NCBI GenBank assembly: GCA_019022495.1
Contig: JAFEKR010000004.1
Location: 1,612,001-1,676,000, forward strand
Direction: 5' to 3'
Source: Epichloe hybrida
Taxonomy: Eukaryota; Ascomycota; Sordariomycetes; Hypocreales; Clavicipitaceae
DNA: 64,000 nt
The translations under genes and the position numbers were made by a program. The notes under the pieces are model-generated. The model was not told where the DNA came from. It saw only the letters and a program-made list of their open reading frames with translations, and did no database searches. This document shows positions 25,434-39,787 of this stretch, in pieces (position 1 is the stretch's first letter; each line of letters starts with the position of its first letter).

Positions 25434-28400
25434 ATCCCGTGGGTTGTCAAGGCTACCAGTGCCGCTCGATCAGGTATCCCTCAAGCCATCGTCCTCATTA
25501 TCTCGGCTCTGTTGGTCGCCGCTCACCTTGTTCGACGATGGATTTCACCCGGTCCACCGTCGAAGCCCTCAATCAAGTCCAAGGCGTCTGGGATTCGATG
25601 GGGGTATGAATTGCTGTCACAAATCAGTCGGGCAACGGCCTTGTCTTTCCTTGCTGCCGCATGCTTTCAAGGACACATTCACCTTCTCAATCTTGTCCTA
25701 CTCGCCTACGTTTTTCTTCTTGGCTTAGCTCGTCTCGTTAGAGATGTTCCATGGCGCCATGCAGCTCTCCATCAGGTCAATTTCGTTCTCGTTGCTGAGC
25801 TCATCATTCTATGCACAGCCCAGCTTCTTCCGTGCATCGAGATCGATTTTCCCTGTAGAATAGATTCAGGTGTCCTTGGAGCCAGCGTAGTCATGGCATT
25901 TGGTCTCGTCGTGGCCATGTGCACCCCTCGCGAGTGGATTCAGCCCCGGCTCACCGAGGAGATACCCGGTTTCCAAGTCCCGGACGAGCCTGCCCCAGAA
26001 GAGGCATGTAGTTGGCTCGATTATTACTGCACGTATCAATGGCTGACGCCTATCATTTGGAAAGGGACGCTGGGGAAGCTGGACATGTCTGGTATTCCCA
26101 AGCTGGCCTGGTACGATGAGCCTCTTTATCTTCTGCGCCGGATCCAGAAGGCTAGAGACGTATACAAATCAACCTTCAGGACTAGTGTGCGTTTCCAACG
26201 TGCCGAGCTGTCCTTGATGGCTCTGTGGATTGGCCTCTCCTACATTGTCGAAAACATTGCTCCCTTTGGCATGTTCAAACTACTCGCTTTCCTCGATGAC
26301 CCAGAGTCTGCCGTGTACAAACCCTGGGTTTGGTTGCTGCTCACCTTCTTCGGTCCCCTTCTCCGGTCCATTTTATTTCAGGCCTATGTATTCACATCGA
26401 CTCGATTGATCATTCGCGTCAAGTCGGCCATGACGCAGGAACTTTACCATAAGGCGCTGGGATCCATGGAACTTGAGCACGACCCCTTCTCAGAAAAGTT
26501 CAGCGACGAAAAGGCTCAGGACGACGAGGAACCAAACACAAAATCCACATCGGCTGGTCGACTAGCCAATCTCATGGCCGCTGATGTAGATGCCATTTTC
26601 CGTTCTCGAGACATGATGATTGCCCTTGTCGGAGTTCCTGCTGGAACCATGGTCTCTTTCGTCGGCTTGTATCGAATGCTTGGATGGGCCTCCGTCGTGG
26701 GAGTTTCGATCCTGGTTCTCGCAACACCCATCTCCGTCTTTCTCGGCAAACTGATATACAACGCCCAGAAGAGGGTGCGAAAGGCTCAAGACTCGAGAAT
26801 ATCCCTCGTCACCGAATATCTCGCTTCCATCAAGGCCATCAAATATTTTGCTTGGGAGAAGCCCATCACGGAAAAAATCATCCAATCTCGTGCCCTCGAG
26901 CAGAAGGGCTTGTGGAACATTTCCGTTCTACAGGTTTTCATCAATCAGGTCACGCAGGTCTTTCCATATCTTGCCTTGCTCGTCATGTTCGCGTTGCACG
27001 TCATCGTTGATGAACGCCGCTTGACTGCGTCTACTGCCTTTACAACTGTGTATCTGGTGAAAAATATCCGCCGAAACATCATGATGGCCAGCGCATTTAC
27101 TCGATCATTCGCCGCCGCCTTGGTTGCATTTGGCAGACTTGATAAATACTTTGCAAGTACCGTGCCGCTGGTCAAGTACCCCGAGGGACCCCTCCGCATC
27201 GAGAAGGGGCGCTTTCGCCGCAACAAGAAGGCCACTTTTGCGCTTGAAAACATATCTCTTGACTTCGTGCAAGGCGGGCTCAATGTTGTTACTGGCCAGA
27301 GTGGAAGCGGAAAGTCCACCTTGTTGCTCGCCATCTTGGGGGAGACCTATCTCGAGGCCGGCTATGTCGAAGTTCCTGCCGATATTGCTTACGCTTCGCA
27401 GACATCTTGGCTGCAAAACCAAACCATTCAGGACAACATCTTGTTTGGGGGCACGATGGAGCAGACACGCTATGACCGAATTCTTGCGGCTTGCTGTTTA
27501 CCCGAAGACTTGCGCGAGTTGCCGGAAGGCGATCAGACCTCTGTGGGAGAGAATGGAACCTCGCTATCTGGTGGCCAAAAGGCAAGGGTGGCTTTAGCCA
27601 GAGCTCTGTACTCCAAGGCGCCTCTGTTGCTTCTCGACGACATTTTGTCGGCCTTGGATGCTAAAACATCTGCTGGCGTGTGGAAATATTGCTTTTGTGG
27701 TGACCTGCTCAAGGGCCGAACCGTCGTTCTCGTTACGCAGGTGCCTTGGATCTCTTCCCAGGCCGACCTCTCTATTGTTCTGGAAAGGGGGCAAGTCAAG
27801 AGTGCTGAACCCAACATTGGGGTTGTTCGCCGGCCCATCAAGATCGCGGAGGCTCTGGGCGGAGACTCTGACGATGGCAGTGCCACGGAAGTCGATACTC
27901 CTCCAGAACCCGAACTGCGGCCCAGCGGTGGTGCGTTGAACGATCCCAACAAGGTCGTCCAGGATATCCCTCTCAAGAGCATCGTCGATCAGGAGATGAA
28001 GGCGTCTGGCGCGGTCAGCCGATGGACCATGGTGCACTACATGGGATACTTTGGCCATCCCTTGTTCGCCATCTCCTGCCTACTTGGTCTATTCTTGGCC
28101 AACATTTTCTATTTCGGTACCAACTTCTGGCTGTCCATCTGGGTTGAAGCATACAGCAAGGACGCCCCTGTTGATGCTGTGTACTTCTTGGCCATTTTCG
28201 CCACATTCATTTTGCTCGAGTTGATCTCGCACGGCTTCGTCGTCGTCATGTTTGAATGGGGTGGTTGGCGCGCAGCAAGACGACTACACAACGACTTCAT
28301 CCACGTCATTATGAGCGTCCCTCTCTCTTGGTTCAAGACCATACCAATGGGCCGAATCACGAATCGCTTCTCTGGTGACATGTCTTCCATCGACGGCATG

Positions 28401-30090
28401 CTCAGCAGCATGCTTTGTCAGACAGTAGACATTTTCATGGTCATCTTTTTCCGACTGGGGGCCGTGAGCTCCATAATGCCCGTCTTCATGATCCCAGGTT
28501 TGATCACATGCTTCATTGGCGCCGCAATTGGAGAAATGTACACTCGTACCGCCGTCGTCATCAAGCGTCTCACGTCATCAGCGCAGTCTCCCGTTTTTTC
28601 CCAGTTTGCCGACACCCTTGCTGGTCTTTCGGTCATTCGGGCGAGAAAGGGCAAGGCCGAGGAGTTTGGATTTGAACTCGCCGATAAACTGCGCATCTGG
28701 TCTGCCGCCTCCGAAGCCAATTACAATTGTAATCGCTGGGTTGGCATTCGAATCGACTTTGTCACGTCTCTCGTTTCACTCTTCGCCGGCATCATTGCCA
28801 TCTCAAAAGCTGGTTTGGTTGGAGCTGGCTTGGTTGGGTTCTCCCTCACCAACGCCAACGACCTCAGTCAGACTGTACTCTACATGGTCCGCTCCATGAA
28901 CGATCTAGAGGTCGAGTTGCAAAGTGTAAGCTCCCAAATCTTCCACACAAACCCGTTCAGTGAGAATTGTGACATGAATGACGACGAATAGTTTCATCGT
29001 GTCAAGGAATATGTCAAATTAGAACCTGAAGAGAAAGACGATGAGCCGTATCCCAACGAGGGCGAAAGCGAGTACGTCGACGACGAATCACGAGTCATTC
29101 CCAAGGACTGGCCTCGCTCGGGTGAAATCGAGTTCCGCAACGTGACCATTCGCTATGATCTGGACGGTCCAGATATCCTCAGTGACATCAATCTTAAATT
29201 CAAGGCTGGAGAGCGAGTCGCAGTGGTTGGCCGCACAGGATCTGGCAAGAGCACAGTCAGTCCCCCATCACCACGAAACCAACCAAACAAAGTTGTTAAA
29301 CAAGAACAAAAAAAAGGAGGGGGGGGGCGGCTAATATGATTTTAATAGCTGGTTTTGTCACTCCTCCGTTTCACAGACATCGTATCTGGAGATGTGTTGT
29401 TCGACGGCGTCGACATTACCAAACTCCCTCGTCATCATCTTCGCGAAAGCCTCACCATCATACCCCAGGAAGCCGTGCTGTTCAATGGTTCCGTCGAGTT
29501 CAACCTAGATCCGACCGGCAGGGTGCCCCGTGAACAGCTCGAGGAGGCCCTCAATCACTGCAAGGGCATAGCCTCCTTTTCCGGCAACGTGACGGAAAAC
29601 GACGAGAACGACGCGGACGAAGCTGCCATTCACGGCCACGCCCAAGCCATCACCTTGTCCACCGAGGTAGACGCCCGTGGCGAGAACTTCTCCCACGGCC
29701 AACGACAAGTTCTCTCCCTCTGTCGCGCCCTGATCCGCAAGAGCAAGCTCATGCTTTTGGATGAAGCCACGGCCAGTATGGACTACGAAACAGATCGTGG
29801 TGTTCAGCAAGTGCTCCGCAACGACCTCGAAGCCAGCAACGGCAATCGCACTCTCGTCACCATCGCCCACCGCTTGCGAACCATTCTCGACTACGACAGC
29901 GTTGTCGTCATGAGCGCGGGACGAGTCCTGGAGTAAGTGGCCTCCCATTTGTTCTGTAGCACGAGAAAACTAACTCGTCTCAAGATGCGGTTCTCCCAAA
30001 GAACTCTATCGCGCAAAGGGTCAATTCTACGACATGATCTACCATAGCGGTGAAATGGAAGACCTTCGGGAGATTCTAGACGAGGACTAG
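25434..30090 (+). CDS. ABCC/MRP-type full ABC transporter (5' exon unresolved)
   Basis: This is an ATP-driven membrane exporter of the MRP family, similar in layout to the vacuolar Ybt1/Vmr1 group. Recognised exons are 25434-28925, 28992-29255, 29349-29933 and 29986-30090, giving 1481 residues without the first exon. A likely splice acceptor (ttgcag) lies just before 25434. The frame is closed by TAA at 25398 and has no ATG between there and the first conserved helices. The order is: N-terminal hydrophobic helices, a first transmembrane domain, NBD1 (GQSGSGKST, LSGGQKAR, LLLLDDILSALD), an acidic linker, a second transmembrane domain, and NBD2 (GRTGSGKST, variant signature FSHGQRQ, LMLLDEATASMD). 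The 29256-29348 intron splits NBD2 directly after its GKST. The C-terminus ends REILDED. Substrate cannot be read from sequence; drugs, conjugates or bile-acid-like compounds are typical. The gene converges with hog1 about 1 kb away. Confidence 0.92.
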
Positions 30091-31092
30091 ATGTTGTCTG
30101 GAACAACCAGATAGGAAGTGCATTTGCATATCATCATGATGTACGAAAGAAGATGATGCAGACGGTGATTTACATATATGATGCCAAATTTTTCCAAGGA
30201 CATGGGCGGCAAAACGTGCTCCACGAGCGCGGTAGATTGGACATTGCACAGCACACCAAGTAGTTTTGGTTTGAGGTCATGGGGATAGCAATGTTCAGCA
30301 CATACAGTACGTCGAATTCGAAATTCCCTTCCTCTCAGTCGCAGTCAAGCAAGTACATAGGAACCTGCACCTCAAGCTAAACCTCCCTCGACACAAAACC
30401 CATGTCACAACGCAATCACATTAGATGGTCCGTCCCCAAGTAAAGCCAAGGAATGGAAAGTTTTGTCAAGTGCTAATATAGCCAGCCACGCATGAATGTG
30501 AAACAGTATCTACCCATACTATGCAAAACCACAGACAAGTAAGTACATGAACATTACATCTCGTGATAAGACAATATTTTTATGCTTATTTTCTTCTTTA
30601 AAACGTCTTGTTTGGCCCCAGCCTACTATCTTCGATATCTTCGCTCGCACATTTTCCCCCCACGTAGAATGAGACGAGGTTACGTGTACATAAAGAGAGG
30701 GAAAAGGGGCGCTCATAAAATATGTGTGCATCATGAAGTTGAATCCGCTTCGCCGTCCCCTAAAACGCCAAAACTTGATATAATGAGTCATCATCCATCG
30801 CGGCAACATCTCATCCCGGATGAATAGCGACAAAGGGATTCAGGAAGGGAGATGGGTATGCTCCCTGGTTCTTTTTTTTCGTGTTTGTCTTCGTCTTTTT
30901 TTTTTTTTTTTAGCTGAATTGACTCTCAGCTCAAGTGGGTGGTCTGTCTGGAAGTGGTAGCAAGCTTGTGTTTTATTCTGTGCCCCAAGGATGTTGGATC
31001 GAATCAAGTTTATATGCTGTCGCTTCGCCCAATCGAGAGTATCCAATTCGTTTACGTCTCATTGCTAGCCTACACACGTCGCGTCGTTGGGT
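30091..31092. other. Convergent 3' intergenic region between ABC transporter and hog1
   Basis: Both neighbouring genes end here, so the stretch holds two 3' untranslated regions. A T run of about 14 lies near 30897-30911. No RNA gene, element or coding region is recognisable. Confidence 0.5.
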
Positions 31093-32749
<1,657 letters not shown>

Positions 32750-35700
32750 TGCTAAGTGGTTGCACAAGTGTCTGTGACTGATTCTTGTGATGGTGGTGGG
32801 GTGAATCCTCGGGACGGCGGGAGGGACGACGGGAGGGGCTGCGAGTCTCGCTGAAAGAGCTCGTAAGTGCGACCGCGTCGACAAGAGATGGGGATGACGC
32901 TTCGATTCGTCTGGGGCGGAAGAGTCAGCAGAGAATCGAGCAAAGACGATTCATGCAAGTCAAACAAAAAGTATCAAACGGCTTCTTTCCTCCTGATGAC
33001 GACGTACGAGTGGATTCTTGGACGGCCAAAAGACTTGACGGTCGATCAGCAGCAGCGTCAGGAATCAGGATCAACGGGAAGAGCAGGGAAGCGCGGGGCA
33101 GGTGCTCGAGTCGGTCGAGGAAAAGTCACTACTGACGAGCTGCTGCGCAAGACACTGGAACTTGGCAGTCTGACAGGACAATGAGCTGACTGCTGGATCA
33201 GGTGGGCGAAATGTCGAGTCAAGTGAGAGGCTTGGATTTGAAGGACAGACAGACACAGACAGAAATGCAAGTGGTGTGTGGAAAGCTCTCGCGGTTTCGC
33301 TGGGGAGAGATGAATGAATATCTCCGGGTACTGGTGAGTGGGGAGGAGAGGGGGGGGGGGCTCGTCGGCTCCAGTCAGTCGTATTTCCAACAAGCGGCAT
33401 GATCTGACCAGACGGAGAAGAGCGAGGAGCTTTTGGCAAGACACCAGTGACAAACCCACCCAGACCCCGTAACAACTAGTTTGGACCCATGTCGGTGAGG
33501 GTGCCAGCCCGAAGGATGAATCCAGAAGGCCAAAAGAAAAAAAAAAGGAAGAAAAAAAGGAAAAATATGCCCGACAGATTGCGCAAGTCATGGACTCATG
33601 GTTGACAGTGCCTGCAACGACGTAAAACGACGTTGCGTGCACAGCCGTTCTGGCTGGCGGTTCGCTTGAACCGTCAGGAAACGATATGCAACGCGCTCAG
33701 CTCACAGCTCACGGAGATGCATGAAGCGCATTGTAGAGGCCATTCGTAGTACAGTCCCCGTCCCAAAGGGCAGCCCGGGACTATTTGTGTGTGATTCAGA
33801 TAAAAGGTGACACTGGCAATGCGTGTAGTTGTCACATGCGCGGGGCGTGGGAGGTTTTTGTTGGACGTGGGCGCCGATGCAAAAAAAAAAAAAAAAAAAA
33901 AGCGACTAGCTTGTGTGGATGTTGGTATCGGCATCGGCATTATTAAAGGCATTGACATTGGCATTGGCATTGGCATCGGCATCGGCATCGGCATTGGTAG
34001 AACACACCTCTGACGCGCTGGTCTAGGAAATCGCCAGCAAGAACAGAATGGAAGTCGCAGATGAGCTCGACGTAACTCAAGAGGCAGAATCTAAAGCATA
34101 CAGTATCAGGCCCGGCTCGTCGCAAAAGACGATTGTTATGCGTTCCAATGCCTTCTTCACGGCTCATCGGTCACTGACCTGAAGTGTAGGGCCCCGTTGT
34201 CGTCGTTGTCTGTCGTTGTCGTTGGATGTTCTAGAACACCAGCCCGTTTGTCCTGTGAATTTCAAAACGCGTTGACTTGTGGCGGCTATACGGAGTGCTA
34301 AAGTACTACAGTACAAATAGTCTGATGGTCAAGAAGTGGTGGTGTACGGAGGGAAAGAGAATGAGAAATCAAAGCACGAAATCGGTGACGGCGCAGACCA
34401 GATTCTGTGTCGTAATCTTCTTGCTCCGACTCGGCTCACGGGAAATAGATGGAAAGAAACAGGTCAAGGGAAAGGAGCAGGCCCGGCCAGCGAACCAGCG
34501 AGCCGGCGAGCTCTGCAACAGTAATCGGTAATATTACGTACAGGATCAGGCAGGATCAGACAGGAACGACAGGAATGAGGCGCCGTTAATAGGCCTCCTC
34601 CGCTGGAGAGGGCGAGGAGAGGGCGAGGAGAGGGCGAGGAGAGGGCGAGGGAGAAGGGTGAACGGAGCGGGGGGCGTGCGCATCTCACGGTCTCACGGGT
34701 TGGTGTGTTTGTGAGCGTGTGTGTGTGCCTGTCGTGTCTGTCGTGTCTGTCTTGACTTTGTCCTCGTGTTCTCTCGTCTGTGGTGGGAGGAGGAGGTGGG
34801 AGTTGGAAGCGGGCAACCTCGACAAGTGGATCCTCGATCGAGATCCCAGCCAGCTCGTTTCGCCGTGGTTGATGGCAGATGGCGCCTGCCGCCGACTCTT
34901 TCCGCGACTTCTTCACCAACAAGGAACGAAACGAGGCAGCTCTCTTTCCTCCGAGCGACTGCCGAATACCAATGGCAAACGACAACGCCCCAAGTACCCA
35001 ATCATTCCATCCCGCTCGGCATCGGAGCCATTCAAAGTCTCGACCGCGCCTCCCTTCGTGGATGCGTCTCATCTCTATCGAAGCCACACAATTGCAAGCT
35101 TGCTTTGCAAATCGTTGACTGGGGAAGAACTAATCCGTAGAGAGGCGCGGGTTCAACCGCCCCTCCACCCCTCCACCCCCGCCGCGATTTGATCTGCTTG
35201 CCCTCTGGCTGGGCTTGATGGTGAAATACACAAATGTGCATGGGCATCTGTAAAACAGCATTACCGATCATGGCTGCATATGTACGGCGCACTGAGCTGA
35301 GTGAGCCATGCAACAGACTACTCGCAAGTTGGGCTAGCAATTGACGCCAGCAATTGACGCTAGCAGCCCCCCTCCCCTGCCTCGTTCTCTATGTACATAT
35401 GTATGTATGTAGTATGTATGTACTTTGCAGCATGCAGCAAAAGGTTGCACAGGATGCTGATTTTCACATCCCGCGAATTTGCGCGCCCCGTTCGCTGTTC
35501 GTTGGGCAGGGAACATGCATTCCGAGAATATGGCATTGTTGGCGGCGGCCCGTCACAACGGCACGACGGTGCGACTCATCCATGTTCATGGGCATGGGAA
35601 CACAAGGACCGAAGTGCGTTCCCAAAACACGCCGCCGAAATATTGTCGACTGCGGGTGTGTTGGCTAGCGTCCATGTGGTCCGTCTGTCTTCCCAGATCG

Positions 35701-36513
35701 AGCGAGGCTAACATCATCTCAGCGCACCGCATGTCTCCTCACCACACAAAACCCAGCCGTGCTGTACTTTGCAGCTGCTAAGGCCCCCGCTGCCTCGGCC
35801 GATTTTACCACCCAACCTGTCCATCGAAGCCTCAGTGCACAATCGATACCGGTGGGTTGGTGGCCCCGTCTTGGCCGTCTCAACCCATCATGGAAGAAAT
35901 GCTCCGCGAGACAAACCCCGAACCTCATTAACAATTCGATTTGCCTTGTCAGGACAGCCTCAGTCCGGACTTTCTCTTGTCCCTCTTGCCCCAAATGCCA
36001 AACATCACCGACATTGACATCGACTCCCCGCGCTAGACTATACCGCTTTTTTGCGAATTGCTTGGACAAGGATTACGCTTATCGATGCAAGCTCGTTGGT
36101 ACAGACATCTTGGGGTCGCTCGCCTAGATGTCAAGGGCCACCCATGACTTGCTTTTATCTCGCTTTATCTCGCCAACAATGTCAAGTGACGCAGTCGCGA
36201 GATTTGCAGACCGCAAGTAAGTAGTCCGTCAAACGAACCGGAGGGATCAGAGGGGACTCATAGTAGCCCGCATTTCACCATCAAAGCGCACTCATTGTGT
36301 CATTGTGGCATGCACATGTCCGCTGCACTTGCTTGTGCTCGTCCACACCCTGTATCGCAAAATCTTGAATTCCAACACCGACGCTAGGAAATCTCGTGTA
36401 AATTCTGTCCGCAAGTAGAGTGTTTCTTCCCGTCATGTATAACCCCTTGAAACAAAGCCACGACACTCCCACTCAAGAGACCAAGAATAAAAAAAGTCCC
36501 CTTGGACCATGGT
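32750..36513. other. Long gene-poor interval upstream of hog1, with minisatellites
   Basis: About 3.8 kb without a gene I can support. Repeats are: a 6-bp unit GGCATT/GGCATC repeated about eleven times at 33929-33996, preceded by 20 A at 33882-33901, and an 11-bp unit (GGAGAGGGCGA) in four copies at 34605-34651. A TACGGAGTG motif is at 34289. Two segments might be exons of an unrecognised gene. One is 34879-35118 (+), starting MAPAADSFRDFFTNKERN. The other is a segment after a TTGTCAG acceptor at about 35951 encoding DSLSPDFLLSLLPQMPN and ending with TAG near 36036. I could not join them into a credible protein. hog1 promoter elements must lie in the first few hundred bases. Confidence 0.4.
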
Positions 36514-39500
36514 TCAGTCTCTCTCCACAGCAAGAGGTTCCACATTCCAAATTTCCTCCGCGTACTCGTTGATGCACCGATCGCTCGTGAAGAAGCCCAT
36601 GCGTGCCACAGACGTGATGCACTTGGCGATCCATTCATCCTGGTTTCGATACGCGTCATCCACGAGACGTTGCGTCTCAATGTAGCTGTGGAAGTCATCC
36701 GACACCAGGTAATAATCTCCGTGGTTGCGGACCGCGCCTATCATGGCTCCAAAGTCGTGCGGTGTGCCGAACGTGCCCTTTTCAATCTCGTTGAATACCT
36801 TGTCCAAGTCTGGGTCGATGCTGTGCGATCCGTACGTGTGCGCGTGGCGGAGATCTTCGACGTCTTCGGCGAGATTGCCGAAGAGAAAGATGTTGCTCTC
36901 GCCGATTTCACGGGTGATTTCAATCTAGGTACCTGTCAGATGGCTGCTGCATTGACCCAAACATAGTTTTCACACGTATGTTGCCGTCATAGAGGGAACT
37001 TACGTTGGCTCCGTCGCATGTGCCAATGATGAGACCGCCGTTGAGCACAAATTTCATGTTACTGGTTCCAGAAGCTCTGTTTGCCATGTCAATTCGCTTT
37101 CCAATTGCAACAGATGACAGGTTTTGTTTTGGTGAACTTTGACCCCAGTCTCATGACTCGAAAAGGGGAAAGAAAAGGGGGGAGAGAGAAGAGTCTACGT
37201 ACTCGGTTCCAGCAGTTGAGATATGTTCGCTGATATCCGAAGCAGGACAGATGATTTCTGCCTTGCTCACGTTGTAGTCCTCCAAGAAAATGACTTTGAG
37301 GAGATCACCGATATCTGCGTCCTTGTTGACGACAGCTCCGACGGCGTTGATCAGGTGAATAATTTGCTTGGCCATCCAGTACCCAGGGGCGGCTTTCCCG
37401 CCAAAGATGGACACACGGGGAAGCTGCTTCTTTCTTTCCTCGGGGCTCATGGCTTTGAGGGAGAGATAACGATGAATGACGCCAAAGATGTTGAGCTGCT
37501 GACGCTTGTATTCGTGGATGCGCTTGACCTGCACGTCGAAGAGGGACGAGGGGTTGACCACAACACCAGTCGTGTCCTTGATGTGTTTGGCGAGGCGGAT
37601 TTTGTTGGCGTACTTGATCTCTGCCCACTCCCGACGGAACTCCTTGTCCTCTACGTGCTGCTCTAGTCTGTTCAGGAGCGTCAGGTCTTTGAGGAACTCG
37701 TGTCCACCACACTTGGACGCGATAAGCTCCGAGAGCCGTGGATTGGCCTGGTGCAGCCATCTTCGTGGCGTGATGCCGTTGGTGACATTGGTGAACTTGT
37801 CCGGGCCGTAAATCTCAACAAAATCTTTGAAGATGGTTGTCTTGATCAAATCAGAGTGGAGTTCGGCTACGCCATTGACCTTGTGGGAGCCGACGATGGC
37901 GAGGAATGCCATGCGGACCATCTTGGGCTGTGACTCTTCAATAATTGACACGCGGCGGAGAATGTCCCTGTCGTTGGGGAAAGCCTTCTCGATAATTTGT
38001 AGGAAATAGAGGTTGATATCGTAGATGATTTGGAGGTGACGCGGGAGAAGGTGCTGGAATAGACCGACGGGCCACTTCTCCAATGCCTCTGGGAGGACAG
38101 TGTGGTTGGTGTACCCAAACTACATATATTTGACGTGTCAGTGTTGACTAGTAAACCGATTCTTCTTACTCATCATGAAGGTTTGTTGGGGATGAAGCAC
38201 TACTACTGACCGTGTTGGTGACAATGTCCCACGCAATATCCCACTCGAGGCCTTCAATATCAACCAAGATACGCTGCAACTCAACAATGGCCAGCGTAGG
38301 ATGCGTGTCGTTGAGCTGGATGGCAACCTGGTCGGAAAACTCCTTCCAAGGTCGCTTCGACTTCTTGAATCGGCGCACAATATCGTACAGCGATGCGGCA
38401 ACCCAGAAGTACTGCTGCTTCAAACGAAGTTCTTTGCCTCGCTCGAGGTTATCGTTGGGGTATAGCACGGCACTGATGGTTTCGGCGCGTTGCTGGTCCG
38501 CCACAGAACTCTCGTAGTCACCGCTATTGAACTTCTGGAAGTCAAACTCGCCGCCAGAGGCTTTGCTGGACCAAAGACGAAGATTATTGGTGGTAGGGGT
38601 GTCATATCCGGGGATGGGCACGTCGTATGCCACAGCCCGCACAATCTCACCTCCCTCCCAAACATGAAGGGTCTTGCCGTCCGCGTTGGTAGATTTATTT
38701 ACTTGGCCAAAGAATTGAATCTATAACAGTTGGGGTTCAGAAACAAAGCTTCAGCGCCAGAAAATTCCATAAACAAGACATCTTGGTGGGCCGACTTACA
38801 TCAACGTTGACATCGTGGCGAGGGAACTCCCAAGGGTTAAAGTCCAGCCAGTAATCCGGAACTTCGACTTGATATCCATCGATGATCTCCTGCTTGAAGA
38901 TGCCATAACGATAACGCAGGCCGTATCCCCAGGCAGGAAAGTTCAAAGAAGCTAGGCTGTCGAGGAAACAAGCGGCCAAGCGGCCAAGGCCACCATTTCC
39001 AAGGGCGCATCATGCTCCTGTTTGATCACGTCTTCAACCCTGAAGCCGAGTTCATCCAGCCCATCTAATTCGAGTCAAAGTTAGTCAGAAGAAGGCCATC
39101 ATCAATTGGACCCTGAAGAGTAACGGACAGACCTTTTGCAATGTCCTTCAGGCCAACATTCAGCATAGCATTATCCAAAGCTCTGCCCATCAAAAACTCC
39201 AAACTCAGATAGTACACTCTCTTGGTGTCACAATACGTCTGCCGCTGCTGGGTTTTATTCCAGTCGATAATGAGACGGTCCCGGAAAGTCAGGCTTGTAG
39301 CCGAATAAGCTGCAACCTCGTCGCAATTGAACATGCTTCGGGCCAGGGTCGTTTCCACATGTCGAACGACTTCTCGCTCGAAGCCATCTTTGTCGCGGAA
39401 GCTGGTTACTTGGTTTCGTTGCCAAGCCTCACGCTGGGGCTCGGGGATGGATGCTTGTACATGGTTCCCCCGTCAGACAAAGCTCAGTCCAACGCAGTAG

Positions 39501-39787
39501 ATGCGGATGCCCGCGCTTGGTATACTTGATCCTAAACATGTATCACGCATTGTGCACCACAAACGAAGGCCGGCAGCACCAACGAGGAAGAAGGAGAAAG
39601 AAACAACGCTGGAGACACACATACCTTCGACACTCTTGATCTCCCCGGCACCAAAGCCAGTAAATGTTCGTTTGTGCTTGGGACGAGAGATGCCTGCGGG
39701 CCCAACCCCGCCGGTAATGTCCACAATGGGAGCTCCAGTGGAGGGGCGTCTCTCCCTCGTCGGCAGTCGCTGCTGTTCAGTCGCCAT
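36514..39787 (-). CDS. gph1: Glycogen phosphorylase, with an apparent 1-nt deletion
   Basis: This cytosolic PLP enzyme releases glucose-1-phosphate from glycogen. There are seven exons on the minus strand: 39625-39787, 39133-39453, 38800-39064, 38211-38720, 37203-38119, 37004-37076 and 36514-36924. The protein would be 886 residues, the normal length, and all family blocks are present: [67 protein letters not shown], and the PLP lysine in [12 protein letters not shown] near residue 734. The exons sum to 2660 nt, one short of 887 codons. In exon 3, between 39006 and 39007, the conserved HDAALGNGG segment lacks one base (GATGC followed by GCCCTT). Read literally, the frame ends at a TAG (38952-38954) after about 198 residues. 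Everything after the shift is conserved, so an assembly error is more likely than an old pseudogene. A recent loss of function cannot be excluded. Confidence 0.93.
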
